A stretch of DNA of 64,000 nucleotides, from assembly GCA_012295275.1 (NCBI GenBank), contig CM022672.1, positions 32,556,646 to 32,620,645 of the forward strand, in the 5' to 3' direction. The stretch comes from Chrysomallon squamiferum. Its lineage: Eukaryota; Mollusca; Gastropoda; Neomphalida; Peltospiridae. The position numbers and the translations under genes were made by a program. The notes beneath the pieces were generated by a model. The model was given only the letters and a program-made list of their open reading frames with translations, did not search any database and had not been told where the DNA came from. Below are positions 25,963-43,290 of the stretch, in pieces (positions within the stretch are counted from its first letter, which is position 1; each line of letters begins with the position of its first letter).

Positions 25963-26113
25963 TTACTTCCACTGGACAATGTGAATGTATTCTCCCGTGT
26001 AGCAGTTCAGTAACTCATTGTCAGTTTTCACAATCAAACTGTCACAACCATGTTTCTTGATAACACATCCCTCTGGTACATCGATTGGGCCCATTCCCAC
26101 ACTCGAACCATAA
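25963..26113 (-). CDS. Duplicate terminal exon of a beta-microseminoprotein-like gene
   Basis: Same 151-base exon as 57,662-57,812: acceptor ACACACAG, then GSSVGMGPIDVPEGCVIKKH, CDSLIVKTDNELLNCYTGEY and stop TAA. It is intact and matches copy 2 at the protein level over the residues I compared. No exon 1 or 2 partner is found between it and 28 kb; a gap follows the adjoining minisatellite. It may be an orphan exon, an alternative last exon of the gene at 61.7 kb, or part of a second gene broken by the gap. Confidence 0.75.
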
Positions 26114-26159
26114 CTGTGTGTGTCAAACATATCACTGTTTTTATTACTTTATTACTATA

Positions 26160-27456
26160 TTACTACTAAGAGTTGACCACTACTAACCACTGTTACTAAT
26201 ACTACTACAACGTTGACCACTACTAACCACTGTTACTAATGCTACTACGATGTTGACCACTACTAACCACTGTTACTAATACTACTACAACGTTGGCCTA
26301 CTAACCACTGTTACTAATACTACTACGACGAGTTGACCACTACTTACTAACCACTGTTACTAATACTACTACTACTACTAATACTACGAGTTGACCACTA
26401 CTATCCACTGTTACTAATACTACTACGAGTTGACCTGTTACTAATACTACTACGAGTTGACCACTACTATCCACTGTTACTAATACTACTACGAGTTGAC
26501 CACTACTATCCACTAATACCACTACCCACTGTTACTAATACTACTACGAGTTGACCACTACTAACCACTGTTACTAATACTACTACGACGTTGACCACTA
26601 CTAACCACTGTTACTAATACTACTACGAGTTGACCACTACTACCACTGTTACTAATACTACTACGAGTTGACCACTACTACCACTGTTACTAATACTACT
26701 ACTACTACCACTACTATCCACTGTTACTAATACTACTACGACTTTGACCACTACGTTAGTTGACCACTACTATCCACTGTTACTAATACTACTACGAGTT
26801 GACCACTACTTACTAATACCACTGTTACTAATACTACTACGACGTTGACCACTACTATCCACTGTTACTAATACTACTACGACGTTGACCACTACTAACC
26901 ACTGTTACTAATACTACTACGACGTTGACCACTACTATCCACTGTTACTAATACTACTACGAGTTGACCACTACTACCACTGTTACTAATACTACTACGA
27001 GTTGACCACTACTATCCACTGTTACTAATACTACTACGACGTTGACCACTACTAACCACTGTTACTAATATATTTACTACGAGTTGACCACTACTAACCA
27101 CTGTTACTAATACTACTACGAGTTGACCACTACTAACCACTGTTACTAATACTACTACGAGTTGACCACTACTATCCACTGTTACTAATACTACTACGAG
27201 TTGACCACTACTATCCACTGTTACTAATACTACTACGAGTTGACCACTACTATCCACTGTTACTAATACTACGAGTTGACCACTACTACTACGTTGACCA
27301 CTACTATCCACTGTTACTAATACTACTACGAGTTGACCACTACTATCCACTGTTACTAATACTACTACGAGTTGACCACTACTATCCACTGTTACTAATA
27401 CTACTACGAGTTGACCACTACTACCACTGTTACTAATACTACTACGAGTTGACCAC
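26160..27456. repeat. 39-bp minisatellite, array 1
   Basis: Units of 36-39 bases, GAGTTGACCACTACTAACCA then CTGTTACTAATACTACTAC, with GACGTT and ACTATCCAC variants. Roughly 33 units are seen before the gap. The period is a multiple of three and stop-free in one minus frame, producing a spurious VVVLVTVDSSGQL repeat peptide. Confidence 0.95.
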
Positions 27457-27656
27457 NNNNNNNNNNNNNNNNNNNNNNNNNNNNNNNNNNNNNNNNNNNN
27501 NNNNNNNNNNNNNNNNNNNNNNNNNNNNNNNNNNNNNNNNNNNNNNNNNNNNNNNNNNNNNNNNNNNNNNNNNNNNNNNNNNNNNNNNNNNNNNNNNNNN
27601 NNNNNNNNNNNNNNNNNNNNNNNNNNNNNNNNNNNNNNNNNNNNNNNNNNNNNNNN
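27457..27656. other. Assembly gap (200 N)
   Basis: A placeholder gap at the right edge of the minisatellite, where assembly of the array probably collapsed. True array length and any lost unique sequence are unknown. Confidence 0.99.
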
Positions 27657-27782
27657 GTCTGATTTGTTTTAAGCAAAGCAATTGTACAGCATATATTAAA
27701 TGACAATAAAATACAAAATACCTTCAAATTTCAAAATGTCCGACTACTTGTGTATAATGCGTCTTGTTTGTGAGTGGTTTAC

Positions 27783-27926
27783 CTAGAACTGACGCCTTTC
27801 TGCTTGACAAGGTCACTGAAATATTTTCTGTGTCGCTGTTTACTAAGTCGTCTGCTGATAATCACGTGATTGTCTGCTGATAAGTCACGCCACGTATGGC
27901 GGAAGATACATACACTTTGTGCAAAC
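27783..27926 (-). CDS. Exon-like block, unknown protein
   Basis: 144 bases between a good acceptor (TTTTTTTGTATGACAG) and donor (CTAG|GTAAAC) are open in one frame (phase 2 in, phase 2 out). The frame reads FAQSVCIFRHTWRDLSADNH, VIISRRLSKQRHRKYF and SDLVKQKGVSS. The basic, non-repetitive composition contrasts with the surroundings. I do not recognise the family. Neighbouring exons were not found; those to its left in gene order may lie in the gap. Confidence 0.45.
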
Positions 27927-28574
27927 CTGTCATACAAAAAAAGAAAATATATATATATATAATTTTTCATTACTAATTTTTTCTGTAAACTATTTAGCTT
28001 TATTTCTCAGTCAATATATTGATTAAAAAGTTATCGTTAAGAAGTGTCTATTAAGTAGGTCAGATAAAAACAGCGTGTCAGTTGTATTGGCGACAAGAAA
28101 CGTTATACTACGATCGTGAAAAATGCAATGTAATGGTGAATCAGAATACATGGGACACTCCTTTATTTATTTGTATGTGTTATGAGTCAGAGTGATCTAA
28201 ACACAGGTGTGACAAATACTACCTTTATTATATTTAGTATAACAAAAATAGCTTTGTTGAAATACTAATACTTATACTCACCATTGTGGTAAAATTGTTT
28301 GTTTATTTATTTATTCATTTATTTATTTGTTTCACTTTTTAATTTATATGTTGGTATTTTTATTTATTTATTTAATTTTCTGTCTATTTTTCTTTTCTTT
28401 TATTTGACTACAAATGATACAGTATAATATATAATACAACTAAAACAAGCTAATAAAAGAGTAAAAGTAAATTAATGTGTTAAAATACAGAAGTCTCCAC
28501 AACATTAGTAAAAACCACCACAACAACAACAACACCAACAATAATAATAATAACAATAATAATAATAATAATAA

Positions 28575-28605
<31 letters not shown>

Positions 28606-28799
28606 AAGAAGAAGAAGAATTAACATGTTTTAGAGGTATTTGTTCACATAAATAAATTAACCTGTTTTAGACATAAAAAAAATATTTGATCACATAAATA
28701 AAAGTATATATTATTGTAAGAAACACAAGAAAACAAAATAGAAAAATAGATCATAACGAGAACATGCGTATTACATTTTCACTAAACATATTACAAAAT
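27927..28799. other. AT-rich spacer
   Basis: Contains ATTT runs near 28,300-28,370 and an ATA-GAA triplet array at about 28,538-28,618. No gene recognised. Confidence 0.5.
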
Positions 28800-30190
28800 T
28801 CACATTTAACTGAATCTTTTTATACGATATAATACCAAATGTTTGTTATTAAGACAAATCATAAATTCTTGTACTGAAAGTATCTAAGCTCTTTGTTTGT
28901 AGTTAGCTTCCCACCATTTGTCACAGAACTCTGTACCAAATTTATGCTTTTCTCTTTTCTTTTCTTTTTTATTAATAGCTAGCAACAACACACTATAAAT
29001 ATAAAATTGTGGTTTTAAGTTATATTTTCTTTTCTACAAAATGGAATGCATGAAATCCAGTTGTCGTTAGCAAAAAGAGCTTTTAAAAATAAAATTCCTT
29101 TCTTTGCCACTGTCTTATAATAAGCTGATTTATTATCAGTTTTAATGCAAACATTATATTATATCTGTTGACGTAGTATTTTTATCTTGTCCCTTATGCT
29201 TTCTCATTTCTCTAGAAAGTTTGACCATATGTGTAAAAGATTTTTCCAAAAGGAATTTGTGCGTTTCAACAATTTCGCTTCACTGTAGGCTGACCCTAAA
29301 ACTAATGTCAGTGAAGCTTTTGATTATAAACAGTTACTCAAAAGAGAGACAATGTCTTGGCTAAAATTTATATCTTGAATCCACGATATCGTCAACGCAT
29401 TAAAAAGTAACTTAACAATTATTGCTCTTAAACAACCATTTTGATAATAGTCAAATAACTGGGCAGCGGGTGTTTGTTTTTTTCTAGCTATTTTATCAGG
29501 TTTTTTATTCCAAATAAACTGAAAGAAATAGGTTTCTAATATTTTAACGAAACAGATTGTTCGATTTGGCAAGGAAGAAAAAAATAAACAATTTTCGATA
29601 AAACTAAACTTTTTATTGCAGTAATTTTTTTTAGAAGAGACTAAGAACATTTTGACCATCGTTCAAGCAGCCTTTTAACCTCATTCGACTTTGCATTAAA
29701 GTGTAATTCTTGTATTTGATACAGATCCGTGGAAAACCGTACTCGAAGTATTGTGAATTCTGTAGTCCATTTTAATTTTTGATTTGATCAGATTATTTTT
29801 ATGATTAATTTGGTCTTTCCCTAAGTTTATTATATTTGTTTGATACGCATTAACTTTAAGACCAGAAACATCGATCAAACATTTTGTTTCCGCAGATGCT
29901 CACAGAGTTTTATCACACCAACCTAATAGCAATATTGTGTCGTCGGAGAAATGTGAAATTTTGAATTCATTGCCGTTTATCTCAATCGCGTATATATATA
30001 TATATTACTTATTTCTTACCAAGATTCCAAGACTCTCAACACACAAAATGAAAACGCAGTGAAATAACAGATCCCCTTGTCTATATCCTGTGTCACGTTT
30101 TAAGCGTTTAGTAATTTATATATAAACACGATTCCTGTTTATTAGAAAAGGTTGATATCCATGTTTGATTTGAAACTCCAAAGTAAGAAT
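28800..30190 (-). pseudogene. Dead Tx1/L1-like LINE
   Basis: In minus-strand order, broken frames read KRDTGYRQGDLLFHCVFILC (30,050-30,130), ISHFSDDTILLLGW (29,900-29,980), VSGLKVNAYQTNIINLGKDQ (29,800-29,880), FQFIWNKKPDKIARK with NALTISWIQDI (29,380-29,530) and FCDKWWEANYK (about 28,910). These correspond to the RQGDPLSP, ADDT, SGLKIN.KT and FIWN.KP...LK.SWI blocks of L1/Tx1-clade reverse transcriptases. Many stops and frameshifts are present, and Ala-Asp-Asp has become Ser-Asp-Asp. Confidence 0.82.
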
Positions 30191-30447
30191 ATGTTGTTGT
30201 TGTTGTTTAATAATTAATAATTAATCGATTTTGTATCAAAAGCTTTTATTCAAAATATACAATTAATTAAGAATAAATTCGAAACGCTAAAGGGAAAAAA
30301 CTCAAGTTTTCTCTCTATGCAAGTGATATAGGAATTATCTCCCTCTATATCAGTAAACACTTTTGTTGTGTGCTAAACGAAGACTGTGAAACACGACGTG
30401 TTTAATAATTCGACGTTTACTGTGAATGGTGATCATTAAATAACAGG

Positions 30448-30448
<1 letters not shown>

Positions 30449-30534
<86 letters not shown>

Positions 30535-30565
30535 GCTGTTGTTCCTGTTGTTGTTGTTGTTGTTA
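30449..30565. repeat. ATT then GTT trinucleotide array
   Basis: ATT repeats (30,449-30,500) pass into GTT repeats with a few variants. Confidence 0.92.
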
Positions 30566-35597
<5,032 letters not shown>

Positions 35598-35945
35598 GAG
35601 ACTCGCAATCTTACAACCGTGTTTCAGACGTGACAGAGACTCGCAATCATACAACCGTGTTTCAGACGTGACAGAGACTTGCAATCTTACAACCGTGTTT
35701 CAGACGTGACAGAGACTCGCAATCTTACAGCCGTGTTTCAGACGTGACAGAGACTCGCAATCTTACAACCGTGTTTCAGACGTGACAGAGACTCGCAATC
35801 TTACAGCCGTGTTTCAGACGTGAGAGAGACTTGCAATCTTACAACCGTATTTCAGACGTGACAGAGACTCGCAATCTTACAACCGTGCTTCAGACGTGAC
35901 AGAGACTTGTAGTCTTACCACCGTGTTTCAGACGTGACAGAGGAT
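35598..35945. repeat. 38-bp minisatellite, about nine units
   Basis: Unit GAGACTCGCAATCTTACAAC followed by CGTGTTTCAGACGTGACA repeats head to tail with a strict 38-base period (starts at 35598, 35636, 35674, 35712 and onward). Copies differ by a few substitutions. It is GC-richer than its surroundings and has no unique spacers, so it is not CRISPR-like. Confidence 0.95.
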
Positions 35946-36583
35946 TGCGGCCTGTTGCACTGGAACTGAGATGCAAGCCGATCTAGAAAATACCCGGAGT
36001 ATATTTTATGTTGAAGATTTTTTGGTTTCAAAAGCAAAAAGAAAAATTCATGTAAGTTAAATCATGTCTTTTCGATCATTCCATTAAAATAATATTAATA
36101 CAAATTTTAAAAATGTAAATATCTCTATGGCAACAAGTTTGTTATGAAACAAGGAAACAAAGATGAAGCACATTCTGAGACACTTTTTTTTTTTGAGGAA
36201 CTCAAACTCAGGTTCTACATGTTGTATTTTTTAATTTATTTTATTTTCGTTATTTTATTATTATGTTATTTTTATTTATGTTATTTTTATTTTTATTTTC
36301 ATTTTCTTTTTTGTTTTGAAGAAAAAAAGATATTAAAAAAATAAGAAAAAAGTAATAAAAGAAAAGAAGAAAAAAGTAAATACATCTTGATAGAAATTTC
36401 ATTTAAGATTTCTGTAATAAATGTTTAATTCTCTGCAGAAAAGAGCTATTACAAGTTTTTTATTTAATACATTTCAAACGTTTATTTTAAAATTTATAAA
36501 ATAAGATTTTCTCTTAACACAACACAGAAAGGAAGACTTAATATCATGTAATTATTGTGATAAATAATTAACAAAATAGTTTT

Positions 36584-36614
<31 letters not shown>

Positions 36615-36908
36615 GTAATAATCTTTATCGTTCGTCTTTGTCATTATTATTATTATTAATTTACAATATTTGGCAGACACTCCGGGAAGCAAATAATTCT
36701 GTTTCGTAATTCATTCAATAGCTGAACATATATTAAAAATAAACTTTAAAGAAAATGCGACTTACTATTATCAGAAACCCTTTGACAACCAATAAAATAA
36801 TATTACATGAAATGCAAAAATCTGCATCTTTTATTGACTAAATGTTTGCCTCTGTAGTTTTTAACGATTTGCCAAACATTCTTTTTTTCCTTTAATTTAA
36901 AATTTAAT

Positions 36909-36999
<91 letters not shown>

Positions 37000-37256
37000 T
37001 AGAAAAGTGGTAAAGTGTGACTAATATTAAACACGGACACAAAAGTGAGACTGTACTGAGTTGATGTAGATGGAGTCTTCACACGTCGGTACACTGTGAA
37101 AACAAACATTATTGTGTAGTCTACGAGGAAACAGTCATTGAGACCTACAAAATGTCTTGTCAGCGGTAAATAAATGATATTAACCTCAAGGGTATGTAAA
37201 GCTTAGTAAAATTCTCTTCAACTGATAATTGCCTTCGTTAATTTTAGTTCAGTCTT

Positions 37257-37290
<34 letters not shown>

Positions 37291-38639
37291 CCATCTTATA
37301 AATAAATAAATAAATACATACATAAATAATTCCTCCAGATAACAAACAATGCTATCCTTTCGAAATAGGCGTTCGACAGGCGTGCAAATACTGAACAATT
37401 TATACTTGACAGGCAATTTGTATAAAGTTAAATTTAATTTGAAACCAAACACTGATTTTAACCCTAATGTAAACGTAATCGTAACACTAAATCTATTTAT
37501 AACAATGAAACAATTTTATTAACCGTCGAACGTTAGTTTTATATCAGTTACCACATCCTGACTGTGTTCTAAACAAAATGATACTAATACATTAAATATT
37601 CTTAAATAAAAAACAAAGCAAAAAAAAAAAAAAAAAAAAAACATATCTTTAACTTTTTTATATTTTATTTCTTTTTAGATCTGATCTTAACCGTAACCAA
37701 ACCAGTAAAAACATCTAAACTTTTAGACTAAAAGTCTGAACATAAAGCACTTTAACCTAGTAACTAACCCTGGCAGTAATTTACACTTTGCCTGTATAAT
37801 AAATTGTTTATTGAGATCAAAAATTATTTTAAATCTAATAATAATAATAATGTAGAATATGTCTTAAATAAACGACTGAATGAAATAAAAATAACTAACT
37901 AGATTACCTAGCACTGATTTCAACTATATTAATAACTTTAAATCTACAAATTATCACTAAATACAATATTAAAACTTAAATCTCTTTCCTAACCCTAAAT
38001 ATACCCTAAATGAATCCTCACCTTTATTTTGTATTGCTGAAATTTTATTCAGAGATTTGTTCTGAAAGAAAATAATGTCTAAGATTTTAATTAAAATTGT
38101 TTCCCTTCACTTAACCTCAGGAAGTTGTCTATGACAGTAGCTTAAAAGTTAAAACAAGAAAAAAAACTCAGTATAAGTCAACTGTTTATTTGTACAGAGA
38201 AAACAAAGATTAAATAAACATTTTTAATCTGCACCTATTTCACATCTTTGTATATAATAACCTGTCAAAGGAAAAGCTAGTAAAACTGACTAGTGAAAAA
38301 TACAAACAACTATAATATATATTTTTTTAGTGCATAACAATTTCTTTGATTCAGTGTTATGACGCTCAGTGGCCTAGTCACCATATATGTATTTGTATAT
38401 GAATACACTATTCAAAAGTAACACAGATATTTACATTTATTTACAAAATAATAAAATAAATTTAATAATTATCTCCCTTGAATCAAACACTTTTTAATCT
38501 AAAATGTGCAGCTTTTTTTACACAATCATCAAGATTCTAACATCAATCAATTTTCAAAAAAGTAATGTCTGTTTGTCACATACTTGACTACTTGGTCCTG
38601 TGTCTGATCCAAACATTCTGTATACTGATCTACATCTGA
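35946..38639. other. AT-rich spacer
   Basis: ATA run near 36,590-36,615, a GA array at about 36,914-36,994 and A tracts near 37,263-37,290 and 37,620-37,640. No gene recognised. Confidence 0.5.
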
Positions 38640-39185
38640 CTACATGTTGCATGAATAACATTGTGACTTTGAATCTATATTCACCGTATTTAAATTCTTC
38701 AATAAGTTTAGTCCATGCTTCAGACAAGTAATGTTTTTAAAATTTTTGGTGTTGAACTTTGTATAAAATTTCAGTATTCTCCAAGCATTCAGTTCTTCAT
38801 ATTTGTTTTTGAGATGTTCATCTTCTGTTTGCTTAGTTCAGGATGACCAGACAACTTTAAAAACTTGGAGGCAAACTTGACAAGTCATTTAGAATCAATG
38901 TCACTTCTCACATGTATTCTTTCTTTCTCAAAACAAGCTCATGATAAGGAACCCTGAAGATAATAATAAAAAAAAATGTAAAAGTTATAATTAAAATTAA
39001 AATAATATTCAGAGTTACATAGATTAGATTGAAATGTCCTTGATTATAAATATTTACCTGGAAATGTAGATTATACAATTTGACATGTAAAATGAAGACT
39101 AGATATAAATGAAATGTGATGTTTTTTGACTTAATAGTAGAGAGCTGAGCTGAGAAGTAACAGAATGTAATATCAGTTTTGAAAA
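38640..39185 (-). pseudogene. Unknown gene, 3' exons K and L (broken)
   Basis: Exon K (39185-39058) reads FSKLILHSVTSQLSSLLLSQ with one TAG. It joins in phase 2 to exon L (38953-38640): VPYHELVLRKKEYM, TGA, EVTLILND, then shifted frames FASKFLKLSGHPEL and EDEHLKNKYEELNAWRILKF, ending at TAG 38640-38642. The continuity of sense across the shifts marks it as a decayed coding exon. Confidence 0.5.
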
Positions 39186-39375
39186 CTGAAAACACAAACA
39201 GCTGTCTTAATTAACAGTGAAAATTTAGATGGTTTTTCTCTCACAGTTTCATTATCAAAAATAACAATAATGTCTGTCATCTGAAGAAGATTTTTTCAAA
39301 TTATTAATCAGAAAATGATTTTAGTGAACTTCATGGTAACTGAAAGGTCTGAGAGACAAGTTCACACTTATTTAC

Positions 39376-39640
39376 CAATCAAGCAGCCTGTTAAACTAGC
39401 ATGATGGGTGATGTGAAACATCTGACAGTCAACTGTTGTTCTGTTTCTCTGCTCTGTTATGTGAGAATTTGCTGTGTTTAGATTTCTGTACTCTGTGTAC
39501 AACAATCAGCTTGTGTCTGAAAAATAAAATAAAACATTAAAAAACAAGACAAATGTTAGAATTACAAATGTAATGTACACACAGTTTACTTACCAATCAC
39601 TGAGTCTGTTAACTAGCACTGGATGTGTGATGTAAAACAT
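39376..39640 (-). repeat. Pair of similar exon-like segments
   Basis: 39,594-39,640 (MFYITHPVLVNRLSD) and 39,376-39,421 (MFHITHHASLTGCLI) share a preceding CAG, a leading ATGTTT and a GATTG|GTAA donor. One appears to be a diverged copy of the other. A basic open stretch (HKLIVVHRVQKSKHSKFSHN) lies between them. Confidence 0.4.
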
Positions 39641-39896
39641 CTGATAGTAACAGTATTACAAATCTATTTTTATCATTTCAATTCAGAGTAATATTTTCAA
39701 CAGTAAACAAGTACAGTTAATTTAAATGAAATAAAATTAAGTCAAAGTGCATTTCAGTATCTCATCTACACCTATCATTATTTACAAATAAACAATAAAA
39801 TTATATGTAATAATATTAATATTAAAACATTCTCAGGTGACATTAAGTAATTTATTATTCTAAAAGTTTATAAAATCTGGTAGTAAACTGAATTAC

Positions 39897-40087
39897 CTGT
39901 CCATTGTACCCAGCATCTGTTTACAAACATGTTGAGTACATCTGAGTGTCTGAGTCTGTACAAATTTCCCTCAAAATCTAGAACTGGCAAACTGATTGTT
40001 CTTCCATGAATTGTACACTGCAGACATGGTCAAGTGGTCAATCTTGCCTGATTGGACCTTTTTCTGATCAGCAAGGGCTTGTTTATC
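39897..40087 (-). pseudogene. Unknown gene, exon H (frameshifted)
   Basis: Starts [20 protein letters not shown], then [14 protein letters not shown] and a TGA. An overlapping frame continues [31 protein letters not shown] to donor ACAG|GTAATT. The two halves together look like one exon with a one-base indel. Confidence 0.5.
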
Positions 40088-40276
40088 CTGCAAAATAAAT
40101 AAATAAAATTAATTTATCAAAAAAAAAAAAAAAAAAAATAGATTTTTATCATTGACAACCCTCAACTGAGAGTAGTAGACTGTCTCCTGGGCTGATCTGA
40201 CTCTGGATTCTGACAAACAGAAATTATTTATATTACTGATTCAGAAAGAATTTTGAAATACTACTACTACTACTAC

Positions 40277-40329
<53 letters not shown>

Positions 40330-41395
40330 TAATTATAAAAATAAACTAAGTAATTATAAATAAAGAACAAATAAATGGAACCTTAAAAAATGTAATATTT
40401 CAAAAAATATAATAATTAAGAAATATATTATTTTATAATGTAACAAATAAAGAAATAAAAATTAAAAAACAATACAACTATCTGTTGATATGAATGCCTC
40501 ACCTGAATTTACTATTATATAATATTTATACTCACTTCTCATTAGTGGTTTTTTTTTTTACATTCTGCTAGAAAACCTGCATGTTACAGGCAATTAATTC
40601 TGTCTAGTGCATTAAAGGAAAACGTTTTTACATTAGTTTTTACTTTCTGAATGTTTTATCAGGTGGAACAAAAAACAAATAAAAACGCACACAAAGAATC
40701 CACATTGATCAGTTTTGAATGATTACTATGGATTTTGTCCTTTTTGACTTTCACTCTTTTTATTAATTTCTTGTTTTGTTTTATAATGTTTTATTTCTGT
40801 GTTATAAAATATGAATTACTAGTATCCCATTCCATGAACCTCTCCAACCCAATCCAATATATACATATTATTCAAACTGCAGTATTTCTACAAAATAACA
40901 AAGTAATTAGTCTCTGTTTACATACTTCAAAAGAAATAATTAAAAAAAATAAAATAAAATAAAATAAAATTCATTCAGATTTTGAAACAACAGAAAGTTG
41001 TATAAAGGTTATGTGAAAAGAATGGTCAGTTTTTCCCAGACTTTCTTTCTGTCATTTTGTAGTGTTTGTTTTAAATATGTATATGTCACATTTGGAAACT
41101 CTAGCACAAACAGTTTTCATACATCATCTTTCTAAAAATGTTAGGACAGTACAAACAAGATAGATGACAAAAACAAAAAACAAATGAAGTTTAAAAACCA
41201 TATTTCCATTTACTATGTCTGTAGGGGTTATGTTATGTATTATTATTATTATGTAATCTGTGTATATGCACTTCCTGTTACAAAAAATCTGAAACATTTA
41301 TCTGAAAAAGTTATTTTTTTATGTATATTTTCTAAAACAATTTTGTTTATTAAAATTGTGTTCTTTTTCATCTAATGTGACATCTTAAATGTTAT

Positions 41396-41608
41396 TCACT
41401 TAAAGGTATCCAGTAACACAGACAAAGCTTTAAAATTTACATGTTCAAATATTCTAGCAAATTCCTCAGCTTTTCTAAATAATACAGACCCAGATACTGG
41501 GAGATTTTTACCCTTTGTATGTTTTAACCATTTCAAAGTTCCAGTTTGTGTGTTAAATTCAGATAGACATTTATTTGCAGAATAGAAAAAACAAGCATTA
41601 TTTGACTC
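41396..41608 (-). pseudogene. Tigger/pogo-type transposase fragment (CENP-B-like HTH)
   Basis: An open frame reads LKWLKHTKGKNLPVSGSVLF, RKAEEFARIFEHVNFKALSV and LLDTFK. It matches the second DNA-binding HTH region of Tigger transposases (typical block W.....KN.PVSG..L..KA.EFA...G...FKAS.GWL..FK). It sits in the intron between exons G and H of the unknown gene. No catalytic DDD region was found. Confidence 0.75.
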
Positions 41609-41760
41609 AGATAATTACAATTATGTTAATTTGTAATTAGGTCATCTTATTATTTTATATTATAATAGGAAAATATCATAAATGTTCCATATTTTAATAG
41701 TCAAATCCTGCATTAATATTAAACAATAGGTGTAAGTAATGTAACTTGTTTATCTCTTAC

Positions 41761-41834
41761 TTGAGTGTAAAGAATCATAATCTGAGTGAGAAGGAAGACA
41801 CTTGATTCAAAAGGATGAAGACAAACAAATGGAT
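41761..41834 (-). pseudogene. Unknown gene, exon G
   Basis: 74 bases, open: PFVCLHPFESSVFLLTQIMI then LYTQ, acceptor TTTTCAG, donor CAA|GTAAGAG. It ends in phase 0, fitting exon H. Confidence 0.5.
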
Positions 41835-42157
41835 CTGAAAATAAAATATCATGATACTGTATATAGCCCGTATATACTGTTAACACTATAATTTTCTTAT
41901 TTCAATTCTTTGCAAATATCCCAAGTCGACTATTTAAGATTTTATTTCTGATATAAGTATGCACAGTCTATATATCTGCTATTAACGTTCTTATTTCAGT
42001 TCTTTGCAAACACCACAAGTAAACTATTTAAGTTTTAGCTTTTACTTATCTTTGTGATGTAAATGTAAGTTTGCCTAACATATAACTGTATTATAAAATA
42101 GAAACAATCTTGTACTTGAAGACAAAAATAAAATTTTATTAAGAAGTTCAAGCTTAC

Positions 42158-42313
42158 CTTATTCTACTTCTGCATCTTCAAAATCAATCAGGGTCATGGA
42201 CTGGACATGTTTGATACTTTGAGGTGAGGAGGAAACTTGCTGATAGTCACCATGTTGAGAGTTTTCTGTTTGTGTTTAGTTTCACAGGACAAAGTAGGAC
42301 TGCTTTTCTGAAA
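42158..42313 (-). pseudogene. Unknown gene, exon F, duplicate 1 (frameshifted)
   Basis: The frame entering from exon E reads FQKSSPTLSCETKHKQKTLN and stops at TGA (42,194-42,196). A second frame opens midway (ENSQHGDYQQVSSSPQSIKH, MTLIDFEDAEVE) and has the phase needed for exon G, apart from a TAA just before the donor AAG|GTAAGC. This indicates an ancestral exon broken by an indel. The left duplication breakpoint is at about 42,255-42,261. Confidence 0.55.
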
Positions 42314-43290
42314 CTGAAGATGTTGATAAAACTCTCAGGATTAAACAAAAAAGAGAAAAAAGTTTAAATTTACAGATAGATTTACACATACAGTAGAAAT
42401 GCTGATATGATTATCAGTTTAATGGGTTTGATCATAACCATAATTAAGATGAAGGCAACATGAAAATAATTTATATCTTAGAATCCACAGTCACTTGACA
42501 CAAAATGAGATAATGTACCTCAGTACATTTTGGGAATTTCACCATTTTAAAAGTAAATATAATTTATGAAATATAATACCAAAAGCTGACAAAAACTCAA
42601 GATGTCACTGGATCACATGACTTCATGACAACATTCACAACTTCTAATGTATGCTATGTCATCTGTATGCTGATTATGTAGATTACTTTTAAAATCAGTT
42701 ATTAAAGCTGGGGAGAATTTGTACTACTTTTTTTTTATGTATGGGTGGCTTTTGTCTGTGCATTTTTGGTTGGAGGGTTTTTTGTTTTGAGGAGCTTTTG
42801 GCTGTGTTCACAGTTTTACATCTTAGTTATATTAACTAACAATGTGCTTCATCATGTTCATTCAGAAAATAAATTAAACTGAGAATATATTTTAATAAAA
42901 TAATAATAAAATAAAACTTTATAAATAGAATATTCTGCAAATATTATTCCAGTGAATTTGGTAATTATAAAAAAAAACATCTTTAGCACATGAAAGGGAA
43001 TAAAAAAAAAATGATATGATAATCATAAAATAATAAATCTATCAGTAACAAATAAAAACAACTTTCATTTATTTTAAGGTTTCTAAACTATCATCTGATA
43101 GGAATTACAAATTTCTAATGGAAATTATGACTTTCTTGTTACTTTAAAAAATGTTATACTATTTTTTATTCACTATCAATTCACACAACACTGAGTTATA
43201 AAACCTCCCCAAAATTAAGTTTAATAAATCCTCAACAGGTAGTCATATTTATAATTCTTTTTTTTTTTTTTTTTTTTTTTAATAGTTTAC

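Larger units (their letters stand above)
23547..27456. repeat. Segmental duplication, copy 1
   Basis: From 23,547 the sequence is nearly identical to 55,255 onward, through a dead LINE, a microseminoprotein-like terminal exon and into a 39-bp minisatellite. It ends in a 200-base gap. Differences are scattered substitutions plus length changes in homopolymers, AT runs and short tandem units. Copy 2 continues into a complete gene; copy 1 does not. Confidence 0.92.

Noticed and set aside
27012-27389. 125-codon open frame with VVVLVTVDSSGQL repeats as a repeat protein
   Set aside because: It is the 39-bp minisatellite read in its stop-free frame. It has no unique N- or C-terminal sequence, and the array in copy 2 is intronic.
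35598-35945. CRISPR-like array
   Set aside because: Repeats are directly adjacent without unique spacers and the genome is eukaryotic.
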